A stretch of DNA of 64,000 nt from Wurfbainia villosa (taxonomy: Eukaryota > Streptophyta > Magnoliopsida > Zingiberales > Zingiberaceae), in the NCBI GenBank assembly GCA_025175895.1, contig CM046008.1, forward strand, positions 25,003,255 through 25,067,254. The letters run 5' to 3'. The position numbers were made by a program, and so were the translations under genes. Numbering within the stretch: position 1 is the first letter of the stretch; each line of letters begins with the position of its first letter. The notes under the pieces were generated by a model. That model was not told where the DNA came from, made no database searches, and saw only the letters and a program-made list of their open reading frames with translations. Below are positions 21,581 to 34,115 of the stretch, one piece after another.

Positions 21581-23677
21581 TGTTGGGTGGATGCTTCGGA
21601 GGCTCATTGGCTCCCATGTCCCCGGATTAAAATTTTCACTAATGAAAGGATTAATCCGGATGGGATGAGCTTCCTTAACAACACCATTTCGTCGTCGTGC
21701 TAACAACTTGAGTGGTCGCTTGAAAAAACTAGTTGTTCAAGCGACACAACTCTTCTAGTTGGTTAGCCGCGGAAGAGACGACGGATGGATCGCCGGTTTT
21801 TGTGTTTGTCTTCGGGGTCCATGATTATACAATATATATTCATACACACACATGCATAATCAAAACAAATAAGAACATGCTCAGATCTGTACATAAAGTT
21901 AAAATAACTTTATACCTCACAATCTTCTACCGTATGTCCTATCCTTCTCGTGGACGACGTCTGGATGAAGTTCCTCCACGAGTAGAAGCCTTCTAGATCG
22001 CTTTCTTCTCTACCTTGTCCGCTGCGAACAAAGAGAAGAACTCGCAAATACCTTTCCTATCTAGAACCGGCCACCAAATTAGGGAATTTGGTGCAACCGC
22101 CGGCCAAGGAGCAATGGATGATGCGCCGGCCAACTTCAAGAAGAGTTGCCGCCGGCCACTTTGGAGAATAGGGAGGAGGAAGAGAACCGGCCACCAATGG
22201 GAGGAGAACCGCCGGCCAAGGAAGAAGGGAAAAACCTTAAGGTTGGGCGCCGGCCAAGTATTGATGGTGCAAGTTGGGCGCCGGCAACAACTAGAAGGAA
22301 GGAGAAGTTGCCGCCCAACCCTAGCTCCAAACCCTAGCCGCCAACCTCCAAGAGCCAAACCCTAATTCTTTCAATCACCCCTTGCCGGCCAACCTAAGCC
22401 TCTATTTATATAATTAGGCTTAAGCCTCCTTTAATCTCCATCGTCGGATCTAGGGATTTAATCTCCACCGTCGGATCTAGGGTTTTATCCCAACCGTCGG
22501 ATCTAGGGTTTAATCCCAACCGTCGGATCTAGGATTTCATCCCAACCGTCGGATCTAAGGTTTCATCCCAACCATCGGATCTAGGGTTTTATCCCAACCG
22601 TCGGATCTAGGGATTTAATTCCTACCGTCGATTCTAGGATTTCATCCTAACCATCGAATCTAGGGATTTAATCCCAACCGTTGGTTCTAAGGTTTCATCC
22701 AACCATCTAGGATTTAATCCCAACCGCTGGTTCTAGGTTTTGTTTTACATTCTTGGATCTAGACTTCACAAGGATTATATTAGGCTACGATAGGGACCAT
22801 AAGGAGGAGTTGGGTCTTGGCCACCCGATGGATCGGAACCACACAAACTTGATCCATCAATGATGTTCCATTCCACTAGAGGATCATCATTGAACTACCT
22901 CACCAACCCCCATAAATCAATATGGGCTCCATATATTATTTGTACATTAATCTCCCCGTGTTTAAGATATCGAATGTCCATCAATTAATTGATTTATCAC
23001 CATCAATTAATTAACATCTAATTCTCGAGTAGTACCACTCAACCTTATCATCATGTTGACTAAGTCAACCATTTGGGGTTTACATGATGAACCTTATGAG
23101 CTCCTCAAGGGGACATCATCAACCTAATATATAGGACACGGTTTCCTCCTATAATCAACGGCACACCATGTAAATAATATTATTTCCCAACTTACCGGGC
23201 ATATTGATTTAATCCATCTAAATCTCACCCACTGGTAAATCAAAGAAATAAATACTAAGTACATGTGCCCGTTATTATATCGGGATTAAGAGCATGTACA
23301 ACATAATATCCGAGGTCCGATTCAATTATGTAGTCAGTACTAAATTGAATCACCTCTATGTCGGTCCTACTCAATACACCTAAGTGTACTAGTGTAACTC
23401 TATGTTCAAGATAAAACAATACCAAGATACACTACAACCATGCGAATGGTTTGTCCAAAACCATCTTGGTTGTGAGCCTTTACTTATATTTTACAAGGTA
23501 CTGATAACATGATCTTCTGTGCCACACCAAGCACCATGTTATCTACAATGTAAAATATTAGACAATATGCACACATATATAATGAATATATAAAATGCAA
23601 ATAATGATCATGTGATTCTTATTTCAAAATAAAATGTTCATACAAAAAGAGCTAGGCTTTCAGTATACATTCCAACA
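21581..23677 (-). mobile_element. Inverted solo LTR (family C) inserted in copia2
   Basis: 2097 bases, the reverse complement of a family C LTR (TGTTGGGTGG to ...CCAACA), flanked by perfect tggtg duplications (21576-21580 and 23678-23682). It holds about 12 minisatellite units at 22428-22742. No internal sequence or primer site remains, so a full element inserted and later lost its body by LTR-LTR recombination. It separates gag from protease. Confidence 0.93.
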
Positions 23678-25189
23678 TGGTGTGTATATACAAGAGCCAC
23701 TGATCATGTCTGCAATACGTTGTAGGGGTTCCAGGAAACCCATCGACTAGCTGAGGGAGAGATTACCGTCTTCATGGGCAATGCTTCAAAGGTGGCGGCT
23801 ATTGCAGTGGGAGACGTTTATTTATCTTTTGATAGGAATAAAGTTTTGGTTTTGAGAAATTGTCATTATGTACCTACTTTTAGAAAGAATCTAATTTCAG
23901 TTTCTAAATTGTTTTTGGATGGATATTCTGTTTCTTTTAATGACAAAGTGGTTATAAAAAGAAATAGGGAGATTATCTGTTCTGGTACATTGGTTGACAA
24001 TTTGTATACTCTTGACCCGAAAACTCCCACGATGCAAATAGAAGTAAATAACTCATCTTCTAAGTCTAATAAGAGAAAAGAACCTTCGAAAATGAACCAG
24101 ACATATCTTTGGCATCTAAGGCTTGGTCATATTAACCTAAGTAGAATTCAAAGGTTGATAGCTGATGGACCTTTGGGTTCATTAGTGGTGGAGGATTTCC
24201 CAACCAGCGAATCTTGCTTGGAAGGTAAAATGACCAAGAGACCTTTCAAGGCCAAGGGGTATAGAGCCAAAGATGTGTTAGAATTGGTTCATTCTGATTT
24301 GTGCGGTCCTATGTCAATCCAGGCAAGAGGTGGTTTTGAATATTTCATCTCTTTTATAGATGATTATTCAAGATATGGATACATTTACTTGATGCGCCGC
24401 AAGTCTGAATGCTTTGACAGGTTCAAAGAATTCAAGGCTGATGTGGAGAACCGTCAAGGTAAAAGTATCAAGACACTACGATCTGATCGTGGTGACGAGT
24501 ACCTCTTGGGAGAGTTTAGGAGTTACTTATAAGAGGCTAGGATTCAATCCCAATTGTACGTACCTGGCACACCCCAGCAGAATAGTGTGGCAGAGCGAAG
24601 GAATATGACTCTTATGGAGATGGTTAGATCGATGATGAGTTATTCTGAGTTACCTGATTCATTCTGGGGGTTTGCTCTGGAAACAGCAGCACACATTCTG
24701 AACTTGGTTCCATCTAAGTCAGTACCCTCTACTCCCACAGAGTTGTGGACTGGGCGAAAGCCTAGTCTAAGACATATTCGGATTTGGGGTAGTCCAGCAC
24801 ATGTGCTGAAGGGAGATGCTGGTAAGTTGAAATCTCGTACAGAAGTACGGTTGTTTGTTGGCTACCCTAAGGGAATGAAGGGTGGTTTGTTCTATAGTCC
24901 TAGAGATTAGAAGGTGATTGTGAGTATGAATGTCAGATTTCTAGAGGAGGACTATGTGATGAACCACAAGCCCACAAGTAGGATTGTTCTTGAGGAGTTG
25001 ACAGGGGAAGTCCCGACTTCAGTACCACCGGTACAAGAGGAAATACCACAAGTCAGTTCACCGCGTGTCACAGAGCATACACAGGAGGCACCTCATCGTA
25101 GTGGGAGGGTTGGTAGACAACCCGAGAGATTCATGTTCTTGGGAGAATCTTCTGATTTGGTCCCTGGCGAACATGAACATGATCCCTAG
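23678..25189 (+). pseudogene. pol: copia2 pol: protease and integrase (broken)
   Basis: After the right target duplication the frame reads CVYTRATDHVCNTL. The retropepsin site DTGA has become YTRA, losing the catalytic Asp. TAG near 23727 (from CAG) follows. An open stretch 23774-24532 has the pre-integrase region, WHLRLGHINLSRI..SESCLEGK (first Cys of HHCC is Ser), HSDLCGPM, FIDDYSRYGY and RSDRGDEY. TAA at 24530 and TAG at 24908 break it. The rest gives NSVAERRNMTLMEMV and a VGRQPERFMF tail, ending at TAG 25187. The target-site base order shows the gag and pol halves were once one frame. Confidence 0.88.
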
Positions 25190-25966
25190 ACATATGACGA
25201 GGCACTCCAAGATAGAGATACGGTATCTTGGCAAATAGTGATAAATTCAGAGATAGAATCTATGGATTCTAATCATGTCTGGGAGCTGGTAGAACCACCC
25301 GATGGTGTGAAAACCATTGGATGCAAGTGGATCTACAAGAGAAAGAGAGGAGTAGACGGGAAGGTTGAGACTTTCAAAGCTAGGCTTGTTGCAAAAGGGT
25401 ATACTCAGAAAGAGGGTATCGATTATGAGGAGACTTTTTCTCCAGTAGCTATGCTTAAGTCTATCCGGATTCTCTTATCTATAGCTGCTCATATGGATTA
25501 TGAGATTTGGCAGATGGATGTCAAGATAGCTTTCCTTAACGGAAGTCTTGAGGAGAACATCTATATGCGGCAACCAGAGGGATTCATTGCTAAAGGCAAA
25601 GAGCATCTAGTGTGTAAGCTTCATCGGTCCATTTATGGATTGAAGCAAGCTTCCAGATCTTGGAACATCCGTTTTGATGAGGTAATCCAGTCATATGGAT
25701 TTATTCAAAGTCCGGATGAGCCATGTGTATACAAAAGATGTGACGGAAACGTAGTGGTATTTCTTGTACTATACGTAGATGACATTTTGTTAGTTGGCAA
25801 TAATATCAAAGTGTTATCAGATGTAAGGGTATGGTTGTCCAAACAGTTTGACATGAAGGACTTGGGAGAAGTGGGACACATCCTTGGGATCAAAGTTATA
25901 AGGGATCGCAAGAAAATGATCAGCTTTATCTGTTTCATACATAGACACTATCCTAGCTCGTTTTAG
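25190..25966 (+). pseudogene. pol: copia2 pol: reverse transcriptase
   Basis: VWELVEPPDGVKTIGCKWIY, ARLVAKGYTQKEGIDYEETF, SPVAMLKSIRILLSIAAHMDY, QMDVKIAFLNG, SIYGLKQASRSWN and the catalytic LYVDDILLVGNN (about 25768) are all present in one frame of about 242 codons. It runs out of frame near 25920 with a small indel. Apart from that shift it is the best-kept RT in the window. Confidence 0.9.
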
Positions 25967-26748
25967 CATGCAGAACTCCAAGAAGGGTTTTCTACCTTTC
26001 AGGCATGGAGTTCCTTTATCTAAAGAGATGTGTCCTAAAACATCAAAGGAGATAGAGGAGATGAAGGTGGTTCCTTATGCTTCGGCAGTAGGAAGCCTCA
26101 TGTATGTTATGCTATGTACGAGACCAGATATCTGCTTTATCGTGGGCATGGTTAGCAGATATCAGAGTAATCCTGGACAGGGACATTGGACTGCGGTAAA
26201 ACATATATTGAAGTACCTGAGAAGGACTAGGGATTATATGCTGGTTTACCGGGTAGATCAATTAGTCCCTGTGGGTTACACGGATTTTGATTTCCAATCA
26301 GATAGGGATAACAGTAAGTCTACCTCGGGGTTTGTGTTTACTTTTGGAGGTGGAGCCATAGTATGGAGGAGTGTCAAGCAGAAATTCGTGGCGGACTCTA
26401 CCATGGAAGCTGAGTATGTGGCAGCCTCTGAGGCAGCCAAGGAAGCTGTATGGCTCAGAAACTTCTAGATGGACTTGGATGTGATTCCTGGTTTGCCCAG
26501 AACTATCACAATTTATTGTGATAACAGTGGTGCAGGTGCAAACTCGAAGGAACCACGAGCCCATAAGGAGAGTAAACACATAGAGCGCATGTACCACCTG
26601 ATATGAGAGATCGTAAAGTGAGGAGAAGTAGTTGTCGCCAAGATTGCATCAGAGGATAACCTGACGGATGCATTCACTAAGGGCCTTCCAGCGAAAGCGT
26701 TTGATAGGCATGTGGAGGACATGGGGATCAGATGTATGGTAGTGTGAT
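25967..26748 (+). pseudogene. pol: copia2 pol: RT end and RNase H
   Basis: QNSKKGFLPFRHGVPLSKEM, PYASAVGSLMYVMLCTRPDI, GYTDFDFQSDRDNSKSTSG, VADSTMEAEYVAASEAAKEA and YCDNSGA trace a copia RNase H. TAG at 26466 and two stops near 26604-26622 break it. TGA at 26746-26748 is the original end, 22 bases before the polypurine tract. The first RNase H motif reads TDFD where TDAD is usual. Confidence 0.87.
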
Positions 26749-26768
26749 GACAGCATAGTCTTTTAGTA

Positions 26769-26780
26769 TAAGTGGGAGAT
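26769..26780 (+). promoter_or_regulatory. copia2 polypurine tract
   Basis: AAGTGGGAGAT against the 3' LTR start at 26781, the classical copia form. Confidence 0.9.
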
Positions 26781-28808
26781 TGTTGGAATGTATACTGAAA
26801 GCCTAGCTCTTTTTGTATGAACATTTTTATTTTGAAATAAAAATCACATGATTATTGTTTGCACTTTATATTTATTATATGTGTTCATATTGTCTAATAT
26901 TTTACATTGTAGATAACATGGTGCTTGGTGTGACAATGAAGATCATGTTATCAGTCCCTTGTAGAATATAAGTAGAGGCTCACAACCAAGATGGTTTTGG
27001 ACAAACCATTGGCATGGTTGTAGTGTAGCTTGGTATTATTTTATCTTGAACATAGAGTTACACTAGTACACTTAGGTGTATTGAGCAGGACCGACATAGA
27101 GGTGATTTAATTTATTGCTGACTACATAATTGAATTGGATCTCGGATATTATGTTGTACATGCTCTTAATCCCGATATAATAACGGGCACATGTACTTAG
27201 TATTTATTTCTTTGATTTACCAAAGGGTGAGATTTAGATGGACTAAATCAATATGCTCGGTAAGTTGGGAAATGATATTATTTACATGGTGTGTCGTTGA
27301 TTATAGGAGGAAACCATGTCCTATATATTAGGTTGATGATGTCCCCTTGAGGAGCTCATAAGGTTCATCATGTAAACCCAGCTGGTTGACTTAGTCAACA
27401 TGATGATAAGGTTGAGTGGTACTACTCGAGGAGTTAGATGTTAATTGATTGATAGTCAGTAAATCAATTAATTAACGGACATTCGATATCTTAAACACGG
27501 GGAGATGGATGTACAAATAATATATGGAGCCCATATTGATTTATGGGGGTTGGTGAGGTAATTCAATGATGATTCTCTAGTGGAATGGAACATCATTGAT
27601 GGATCAAGTTTGTGTGGTTCCGATCCATCGGGTGGCCAAGATCCAACTCCTTCTCATTGTCCCTATTGTAGCCTAATATAATCCTCATGAAGTCTAGATC
27701 CAAGGATAGAAAACAAAACTCTAGAACCAACGGTTGAGATTAAATCTCTAGATCCGACGGTTGGGATTAAATCCCTAGAACCGACGGTTGAGATTAAATC
27801 CCTAGATCCGACGATTGGGATTAAATTCCTAGAACCAACGGTTGAGATTAAATCCTTAGAGCCGACGGTTGGGATGAAACCCTAGATCCGACGGTGGAGA
27901 TTAAATCCCTAGATCCGACGGTGGAGATTAAAGGAGGCTTAAGCCCAATTCCATAAATAGAGGGCTTAGGCTTGGGCGACAATAGAATGCTTGGAAATTA
28001 GGGTTTGCCTATCTAAAAGTTGGCGGCAACAAACCCTAAAGAAGTTAGGGTTTTGGGCGGCTAGAAGTGGGCGGCAAGCTTGGTTCTCCCTAGGGTTTTG
28101 GCCGGCGCCCCTCATTTTCTTCTCATCCATTTTCGGTGCTCTTCCCATCATCCTTTTCTCCTTGGCCGGTGGAAACAAGGGTTAGGTTTCATCCTTGGAG
28201 CTCTTGGCCGGCGCCCTCTTGCTTCTCCTTGGTGGCCGGCAGCAACACTTCACAAGGTTGGCCGGCGCTCAAGAAGACACTCCTTGGCCGGCGGTTATAT
28301 CAAGCTCCTTGGCTTGGTGGCCGGTTCTAGAAAGGAGAAGGAGTCTTTGTTTGGTTCTTCTCTTTGTTCGGATAGAGCAAGGAAAGGAAGAACGTGATCT
28401 AGGAGGCTTCTACTCGTGGAGGATCTTCGCCCACACGACGTCCATGAGGAGGATAGGACATACGATAGAAGATCCAGAGGTATAAAAGTTTTACAACTTT
28501 CTTTTTCTGATCTTAGCATGTTCTTATGTGTTGATTATACTATTTTGCATTTGTATGTATTTGTATAATCATGGACCCCGAAGACAAACACAAAAACCGG
28601 CGATCCGTCCGTCGTCTCTTCCGCGGCTAACCAACTAGAAGAGTTGTGTTGCTTGAACAACTAGTTTGTTCAAGCGATCGCTCAAGTTGTTAGCACGACG
28701 ATGAATTGGTTGAGATTAGGAAACTCATCCAGTCCGGATTAGTTTTCATTAGTGAAAATTTTAATCCGGGGACATGGGAACCAATGAGCCTCTGAAGCAA
28801 ATCCTACA
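26781..28808 (+). repeat. copia2 3' LTR (family C)
   Basis: 2028 bases matching 17640-19666 to ATCCTACA, then tcggt and gypsy LTR sequence. Eight minisatellite units at 27720-27932; TATA position reads CATAAATA. Confidence 0.93.
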
Positions 28809-28852
28809 TCGGTCACGGTTGATGGGGACTTTTAATTCACCTTCGATAGAAG
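28809..28852 (+). repeat. gypsy middle LTR, part 2
   Basis: 44 bases of gypsy LTR between copia2 and the gag-only element, matching 44211-44253. It starts with tcggt (copia2 duplication) and ends with agaag (duplication of the next element). Confidence 0.92.
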
Positions 28853-30353
28853 TGTTGGAGATTTGAGGCCCGCTAGAGGGGGGGGTGAATAGCGTGTGAC
28901 CCGTACGTAGATGGAATTCTTTCGCGTTTGATCGTCTACAATCTTGTTAGCACAGCGGAATAGTAATAACAAATAAATATAACAAGATACAATCACAACA
29001 CGCACGATATAACGTGGTTCGGAACCGAACCGGTTCCTACTCCACGGATCGGGCTCAAATGAGCCCTAGCGATGCCAATCACACACCACTATCAAATAAC
29101 TCCTTCTCGGAACAATCCGGAGGTGGAGAAACCTCGTACAATAGTGATTACAACAATAATCAAAAGCTACAAGCTAAGACAATGAAATACAAAGCAATAC
29201 AAGTAAAGAAAACACTTTACAAATGCTCTTGGATGCTTGATCGCTTGGTTGCTTGATGTCAACTTGGAGACCCTGATTTGCAGCAGCAAATCGCCCCAAA
29301 AGCCTCAAGAAACCGATACCAAAATCCTTCCCGTCGAGCTCCTTTTATCCTTGCGCGCGACCTGGATTTCCGCCTATCAGTCGACTGCCATAAGTCACCA
29401 GTCGACTGATGCCACTGTTGTCGTGAGACAACGGCTCGATCCACGTTGGAAAAACTCCAACGGATCTCTTGGCAGTCGACTGCCAACATTGGCAGTCGAC
29501 TGCCATCGCCCGTAGCCGACTGGCCAGTCGGCTACGAAGCGTCGTGCTTGACACTGACGGCGCGACCATTGCCATCCTTGGCGATCGATTGCGAGCCATC
29601 GATCGTGCTCCATGAGCGATCGCTGCAGAGCAATCCCAGCTCTAACTCGGCGAACTCAAGTCGACTCACGGCAGTCGAAGCCATAATGCCAGTCGACTGC
29701 CAACCTCAAGAATGAGGTTTTAACCCAAGTATGGTGCCCCCATACTTGCTAGACCACCCTTAGCCTAGACCTAAGCCTTCTAGCCACCTCCATCAGCCTC
29801 ACGCCTCTTGGATCCCTCCAAGTCATCCATGACTTGTTCATCCATCGCGCTAGCTTCCAGGTGCTTCCATCGGCTATGTCATGCTAACGGTGTCTACACC
29901 GCCAAGGCACATTGGACTTACGCCGCCAAGACTCCGCTTGGACTTTACGCCGCCAATATCAATCCCCTTGGACTTCCCAAATGCCAAGACTCAAGCTTGG
30001 ACTTTCCCTTGCCAACCCATGTTGGACTTTCCATTTGCCAAGACCCATGCTTGGACTTCTCATGCCAAGTGCTCAAGACTTGGACTTTCCATGCCAAGTA
30101 CCCATGACTTGGACTTTCCCTTGCCAAGACCCATGCTTGGACTTTCCCATAATCACATGGTCAACCCTGGTCAACCATCAAGTCAATTATAACCTGAGTC
30201 GATTGTATAAACAATCTCCCCAACATATTAACCGACATTAATGTCAAACATCAATGTCAATCCTATGTCTAACATACTTTGTCAAACATCAAAACATCAC
30301 TCGAGTCATACTCGAGTCCTGGTCAATCGTGACCTGGGCCGATTGCACCAACA
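28853..30353 (-). repeat. Gag-only element 3' LTR
   Basis: 1501 bases, TGTTGGAG to CCAACA. Holds GTCGAC-centred palindromes (several cagtcgactg copies, 29379-29700) and about nine units of a 27-33 base repeat with core ttggactttcc (29908-30150). Small frames here recur in the other LTR and are not genes. Confidence 0.93.
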
Positions 30354-30600
30354 ATCTCCCCCTTTTTGATGTTTGACAAAAACCAATCAAATCATGAGTT
30401 AGAACACTAACTCAAATCCCTTACCAATTATCCCAAATTGGTAAACACTCACCAAATGTTCTCCCCCAAACATTTAAGTGAAAATGTAAATCAAATATTC
30501 TCCCCCAAACATTATGTTCTCCCCCAAACATTTAAGTGAAAATGTAAATCAAATGTTCTCCCCCAAACATTCTCCCCCTTTTTGACTAACATCAAAAAGG
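30354..30600 (-). promoter_or_regulatory. Polypurine tract and repeated polypurine runs
   Basis: The tract next to the LTR is AAAAAGGGGGAGAT on the minus strand (30354-30367). A second AAAAAGGGGGAGAA lies near 30580 and four TTTGGGGGAGAA runs lie at about 30460-30570, with further GGGGGAG runs to about 30860. Multiple tracts are a reported Sirevirus trait; only the LTR-adjacent one is certain to prime. Confidence 0.75.
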
Positions 30601-32320
30601 TTATCTCTCCAAGGAGGTCAATGTCTCATGTCCCAATGAGATCTTACAATCTCCCCCTTAATCAAAAATACCTAGGATGCCTACCATCTTCCTAGTGATA
30701 AGTCCCATATCACTCAAGAGAGGCACTCCTATCTCACTCTCCCAATTTCCAAATTGGGTATCAAACACCCATCAATTTTCAATTGATAACATTCTCCCCA
30801 TAAAAAAAAACATCCATCATCCCAAGATGGATACCTCCCCCTAAAGGCTTGCTCCCCCTTGACCATTGCACCAACAATGTCCTTGGAAAGCCCCTGAGCC
30901 AATAGGAACTCTAAACCATCAAAATTAAGGTTCTAAGTTCAACATAGAACTTTTACTCACCCTAAATTTGATACTTTGACCTAACACCTCTCCAAATCCA
31001 CATCCAATGAATTTTCACCCTTCATAATGCTTCCCAAAGCATATCCTAGGGTTAGGAGTGGTTAGGGACCTTTACCATGGCTGAACACGGGCTAAACAAA
31101 CTTGTGAACCCGAAATCAGACACAGCGATCGACTGACGATGTCGATCGATTGTTACATATCGATCATTGCCACCAAGTGGCGATCGTATTAAACTAATTC
31201 GAATTTCAGCTATCAGATCGAATTTCAGAAATTCATAACTAATTATACGTATATCGAAAAATCACTAAATTTGATACGTATAATACTTATGACTAAAATA
31301 ATGGGTGAAAAATGTTTGAAAAATATTTTACCCATAAAATAGTGAGTTTGATACAAAACTCAAAACCATTGAAATTTTCAATGTTTTGGCCCTATTTTGT
31401 ATCAACTTCATCAATGGTGATTGCTATCAAAAGATAGACTTCACCAAGGTTTTCTAAATTGCTTTTAAAATGATTTCAAAACCTTATTTTGGATCATATT
31501 CTTTGGGCTCTAAGTACATGACTTGTACACAAGCTTTCCCAATGATCCACCAATAAAATTAGATGAGTTTTGGTTCAACTAGATGCAAAAACTATGTACC
31601 TTGAACTCAACTCATATCCTAGCATCTCACATGTATCTAGGGTGTATAAATACACATACATGTCAATTGGATGTGAGATGTGGGTTTTGTTCTCCCTAAA
31701 CTAGGGTTTCATGCATTTTTCTAAGGCAACTCTACTTGATTCCCTTATAAATGGGACTCCAAGTCATGCCATAGTCCTTAAATCAATTTTAATCAAATTT
31801 TCTTAAATGCATGAATGATTATGGCATTAACGATGATATAAATAAGCATATGCTCATAATCATGATGTCATGGCATAAAAGAAGATCTAAAACCACATGA
31901 CATTTACCTAAATCCTAAACATGAACATGACATATAGAATGATTAAAAAATAAGCATGATGTCATGGCATGTTATATGGCAAACAAAGCATGACATATAA
32001 AATATATAGGTATAGTAATACCTAAATTTTAGTATTAATTGCCATTTCATATAATTAATTATATTTTGCCATATTTCTAGTTTTCTCCCAAGTGTGCCAA
32101 AAACCCAAAATGACACACTAACCTCTAAACCTAAATTGTGCCAATTTTGATCATTTTATCAAACTTCTCAAGTAATATTGGCACATCCTAAAAACTTTTA
32201 GGATTATAGCTCAAATGTATTTCCAAGGTGACCATAACCTTGAAAATATCCTAAAGTGCCACCTTTATCATGGTTGAGTTAACTACCCATCCAATCAAGG
32301 TTGACACACTCTAAACCCAT
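30601..32320 (-). other. Non-coding 3' body of the gag-only element
   Basis: 1.7 kb where an autonomous element would keep pol. I find no RT, integrase or protease motif and only short frames. It is AT-rich with several more GGGGGAG runs on the minus strand. CGATCG-rich text at 31125-31195 resembles the altered CAG/CTG patches elsewhere. Confidence 0.7.
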
Positions 32321-34063
32321 CTAGCGTGAATCAATCACGCTCTTAGGAACCCAAAACCTATTTGAGCTCCTAGGGTTAATTAGGTATTCCCTAGGGATAA
32401 CCTCCCTAGATACCTTCCTAATGACCCTCCTAGGCTTATTAGCCTTGGTCATTTGGGTCTCACCTAGGTTGACTCTAGGGGTAACTCCCCTTGCAACCTT
32501 CTTAGTGGCCACCCTAGGTTTCCTAGAGACCCTAGCCACTAGACACACCCTTTGGTCAACTCTAGGGATGACTTCCCTATTGACCTTGGTCTTTCTAGAC
32601 CTAGTTAGTGTTCCATAATCTAATGGAACACTATGGTAAGCCACCTTAGGCTTAGGTTTGTGACCCAAACCTTGTTTGCCCTTGGTTGACTTTTGACTCT
32701 TAGGTCCTTGGTGTTGACTTTGACTTTTGGACCTTGACTTTTGATCTTTTGACCCTTTAAATTGATTTTGTATAATTTTAAGGGTCTTCTCAAGGTTTCA
32801 AGCCTTGACCTCAAGACTTGATTCTCTAACTCTAATTGCCCAATTTTTTGAATTTTGATTTAAATCATGGGCATGAGACTTTCTAGGCATATGCCTAGTC
32901 CACTTGGGATTGAAACCTAGATGTTCTTGTATTTTCTTAATAGATTCACTAGGTATGGTTTTTCTAGGGACATTAGTCCCAAATTTCTCCTTATTACTAA
33001 AATGGACACTTTTAGCTCCTAAGCAAAAATATTTATTTCTATTAGCATGCTTTTCATAAATTGCAAGAGAATTTAAATTCCTAGCATGCCTTTGCCTATT
33101 AACTAAAGAAGGTGCATTATTGAAATATACCTTAGGGTTTGCCCTAGAGGCTCCCCCTACATGTGTAGCTCCCTCTTTGGTCTTTTTGCTTCCCCTAGGA
33201 CATTGATTCCTATAATGTCCCCTTGAGTTGCACTTGAAGCATATGATATGCTCCTTGCTCTTGATATTTGGGGAACCGGCATCCTTGACTTTTGGAGCCG
33301 GTGGAGCTTTCCTAATCTTCTTTGGGCACTTGCTCTTATAGTGCCCGGTTTCCCTACACTCAAAACATATTATATGCATTTTATTATTAACACATATGTT
33401 TGAGTTACCTAGGTTAATGGAGACCGGAATTGGACTTTGGGCTTCTTCATCTTGACCGGATGTCGAAGCTTCTTCTTGATGTTCCGGTATGAAAGTTCTC
33501 TCCTCCCCCTCAATCCTTGAAGTGGATGCTTCTTCCACTTCCTTCACATCTTCCGATCCGGATGTTGATTCCCTATCAACCTCCGAATCCTCACTTCCTT
33601 GTGAGGATGATCTCTCTTCTTCACCCTCCTTATCTTCTTGAATTGATGGTGAACTTTCTTGAGCTTGAGAGGGTGAGCACTCCTCTTCTTCTTCTTCTTC
33701 TTGGACCATTGATGGGCTTTCATGGAGCTTTGCCAAATCGCTCCATAGCTCCTTAGCATCCATGCATTCACCTAGGCTACACAAGAATTCATTTGGAATT
33801 AAATCAAAAAAAAATTTGATTACCTTCTTGTTTTTCTTGAATCTTTGGAGTTGATCTTCACTCCATCTCTTCTTCTTGAGGAAGCCACCTTTTGGTCCTC
33901 TAGGATACTCAAATCCTTCCATTAATAGAGACCATTCCTCGAAGTCCTTCATCATCAAAAAATCTTCAATTCTTCTCTTCCAAGAATCGAAGCCTTCTTG
34001 TCCATATAATGAGTACGGGACCGGTGTGTTGATGTCCCATCCAAGCTTGTCTTGGAATTCCAT
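32321..34063 (-). pseudogene. gag: Gag of the gag-only element (one in-frame TGA)
   Basis: The frame starts MEFQDKLGWDINTPVPY, then FDSWKRRIEDFLMMKDFEEW, KKVIKFFFDLIPNEF, ECMDAKELWSDLAKLHE, an acidic Glu/Ser-rich segment and two CCHC knuckles, CFECRETGHYKSKC and CFKCNSRGHYRNQC. A TGA at 32798-32800 interrupts it after SSLEVKA. The same frame then continues 158 codons through RFWVPKSVIDSR to TAG at 32321. Read through, it is about 580 residues, the size of a whole Sirevirus gag, and the FWVPKS end is typical of that group. The single stop may be recent, a sequencing error or a leaky codon. Start is the first ATG, 53 bases from the primer site. Confidence 0.88.
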
Positions 34064-34115
34064 CTTTACCCTCTAGCGTATTGCTCCCGGTTGTTAATCC
34101 GTTGAAGAGCAACCT

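Larger units (their letters stand above)
17640..28808 (+). mobile_element. copia2: Ty1/copia retrotransposon, family C, carrying an inverted solo LTR
   Basis: LTRs 17640-19666 and 26781-28808 bracket PBS, leader, gag, PR, IN, RT, RH and PPT in copia order. Flanks are tcgat (17635-17639) and tcggt (28809-28813). The unoccupied gypsy LTR reads gaatcggtcac, so the left copy has mutated G to A. By eye I count about 11 differences in the first 300 aligned LTR bases. The length of 11.2 kb is explained by a 2.1 kb reverse-oriented family C LTR between gag and protease. Confidence 0.93.

Noticed and set aside
22428..22742. Regular repeats resembling a CRISPR array
   Set aside because: The units are contiguous, about 27 bases, with no unique spacers, and they lie in a plant LTR. 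It is a minisatellite.
29014..29256. An 80-codon frame repeated at 34292-34534
   Set aside because: It is within the LTRs of the gag-only element and antisense to it. The two LTRs are recent duplicates.
32798..32800. A programmed readthrough signal at the in-frame TGA of the gag-only element
   Set aside because: Nothing around it resembles a known readthrough context. A point mutation or sequencing error of a Cys or Trp codon is as likely, so I do not claim recoding.
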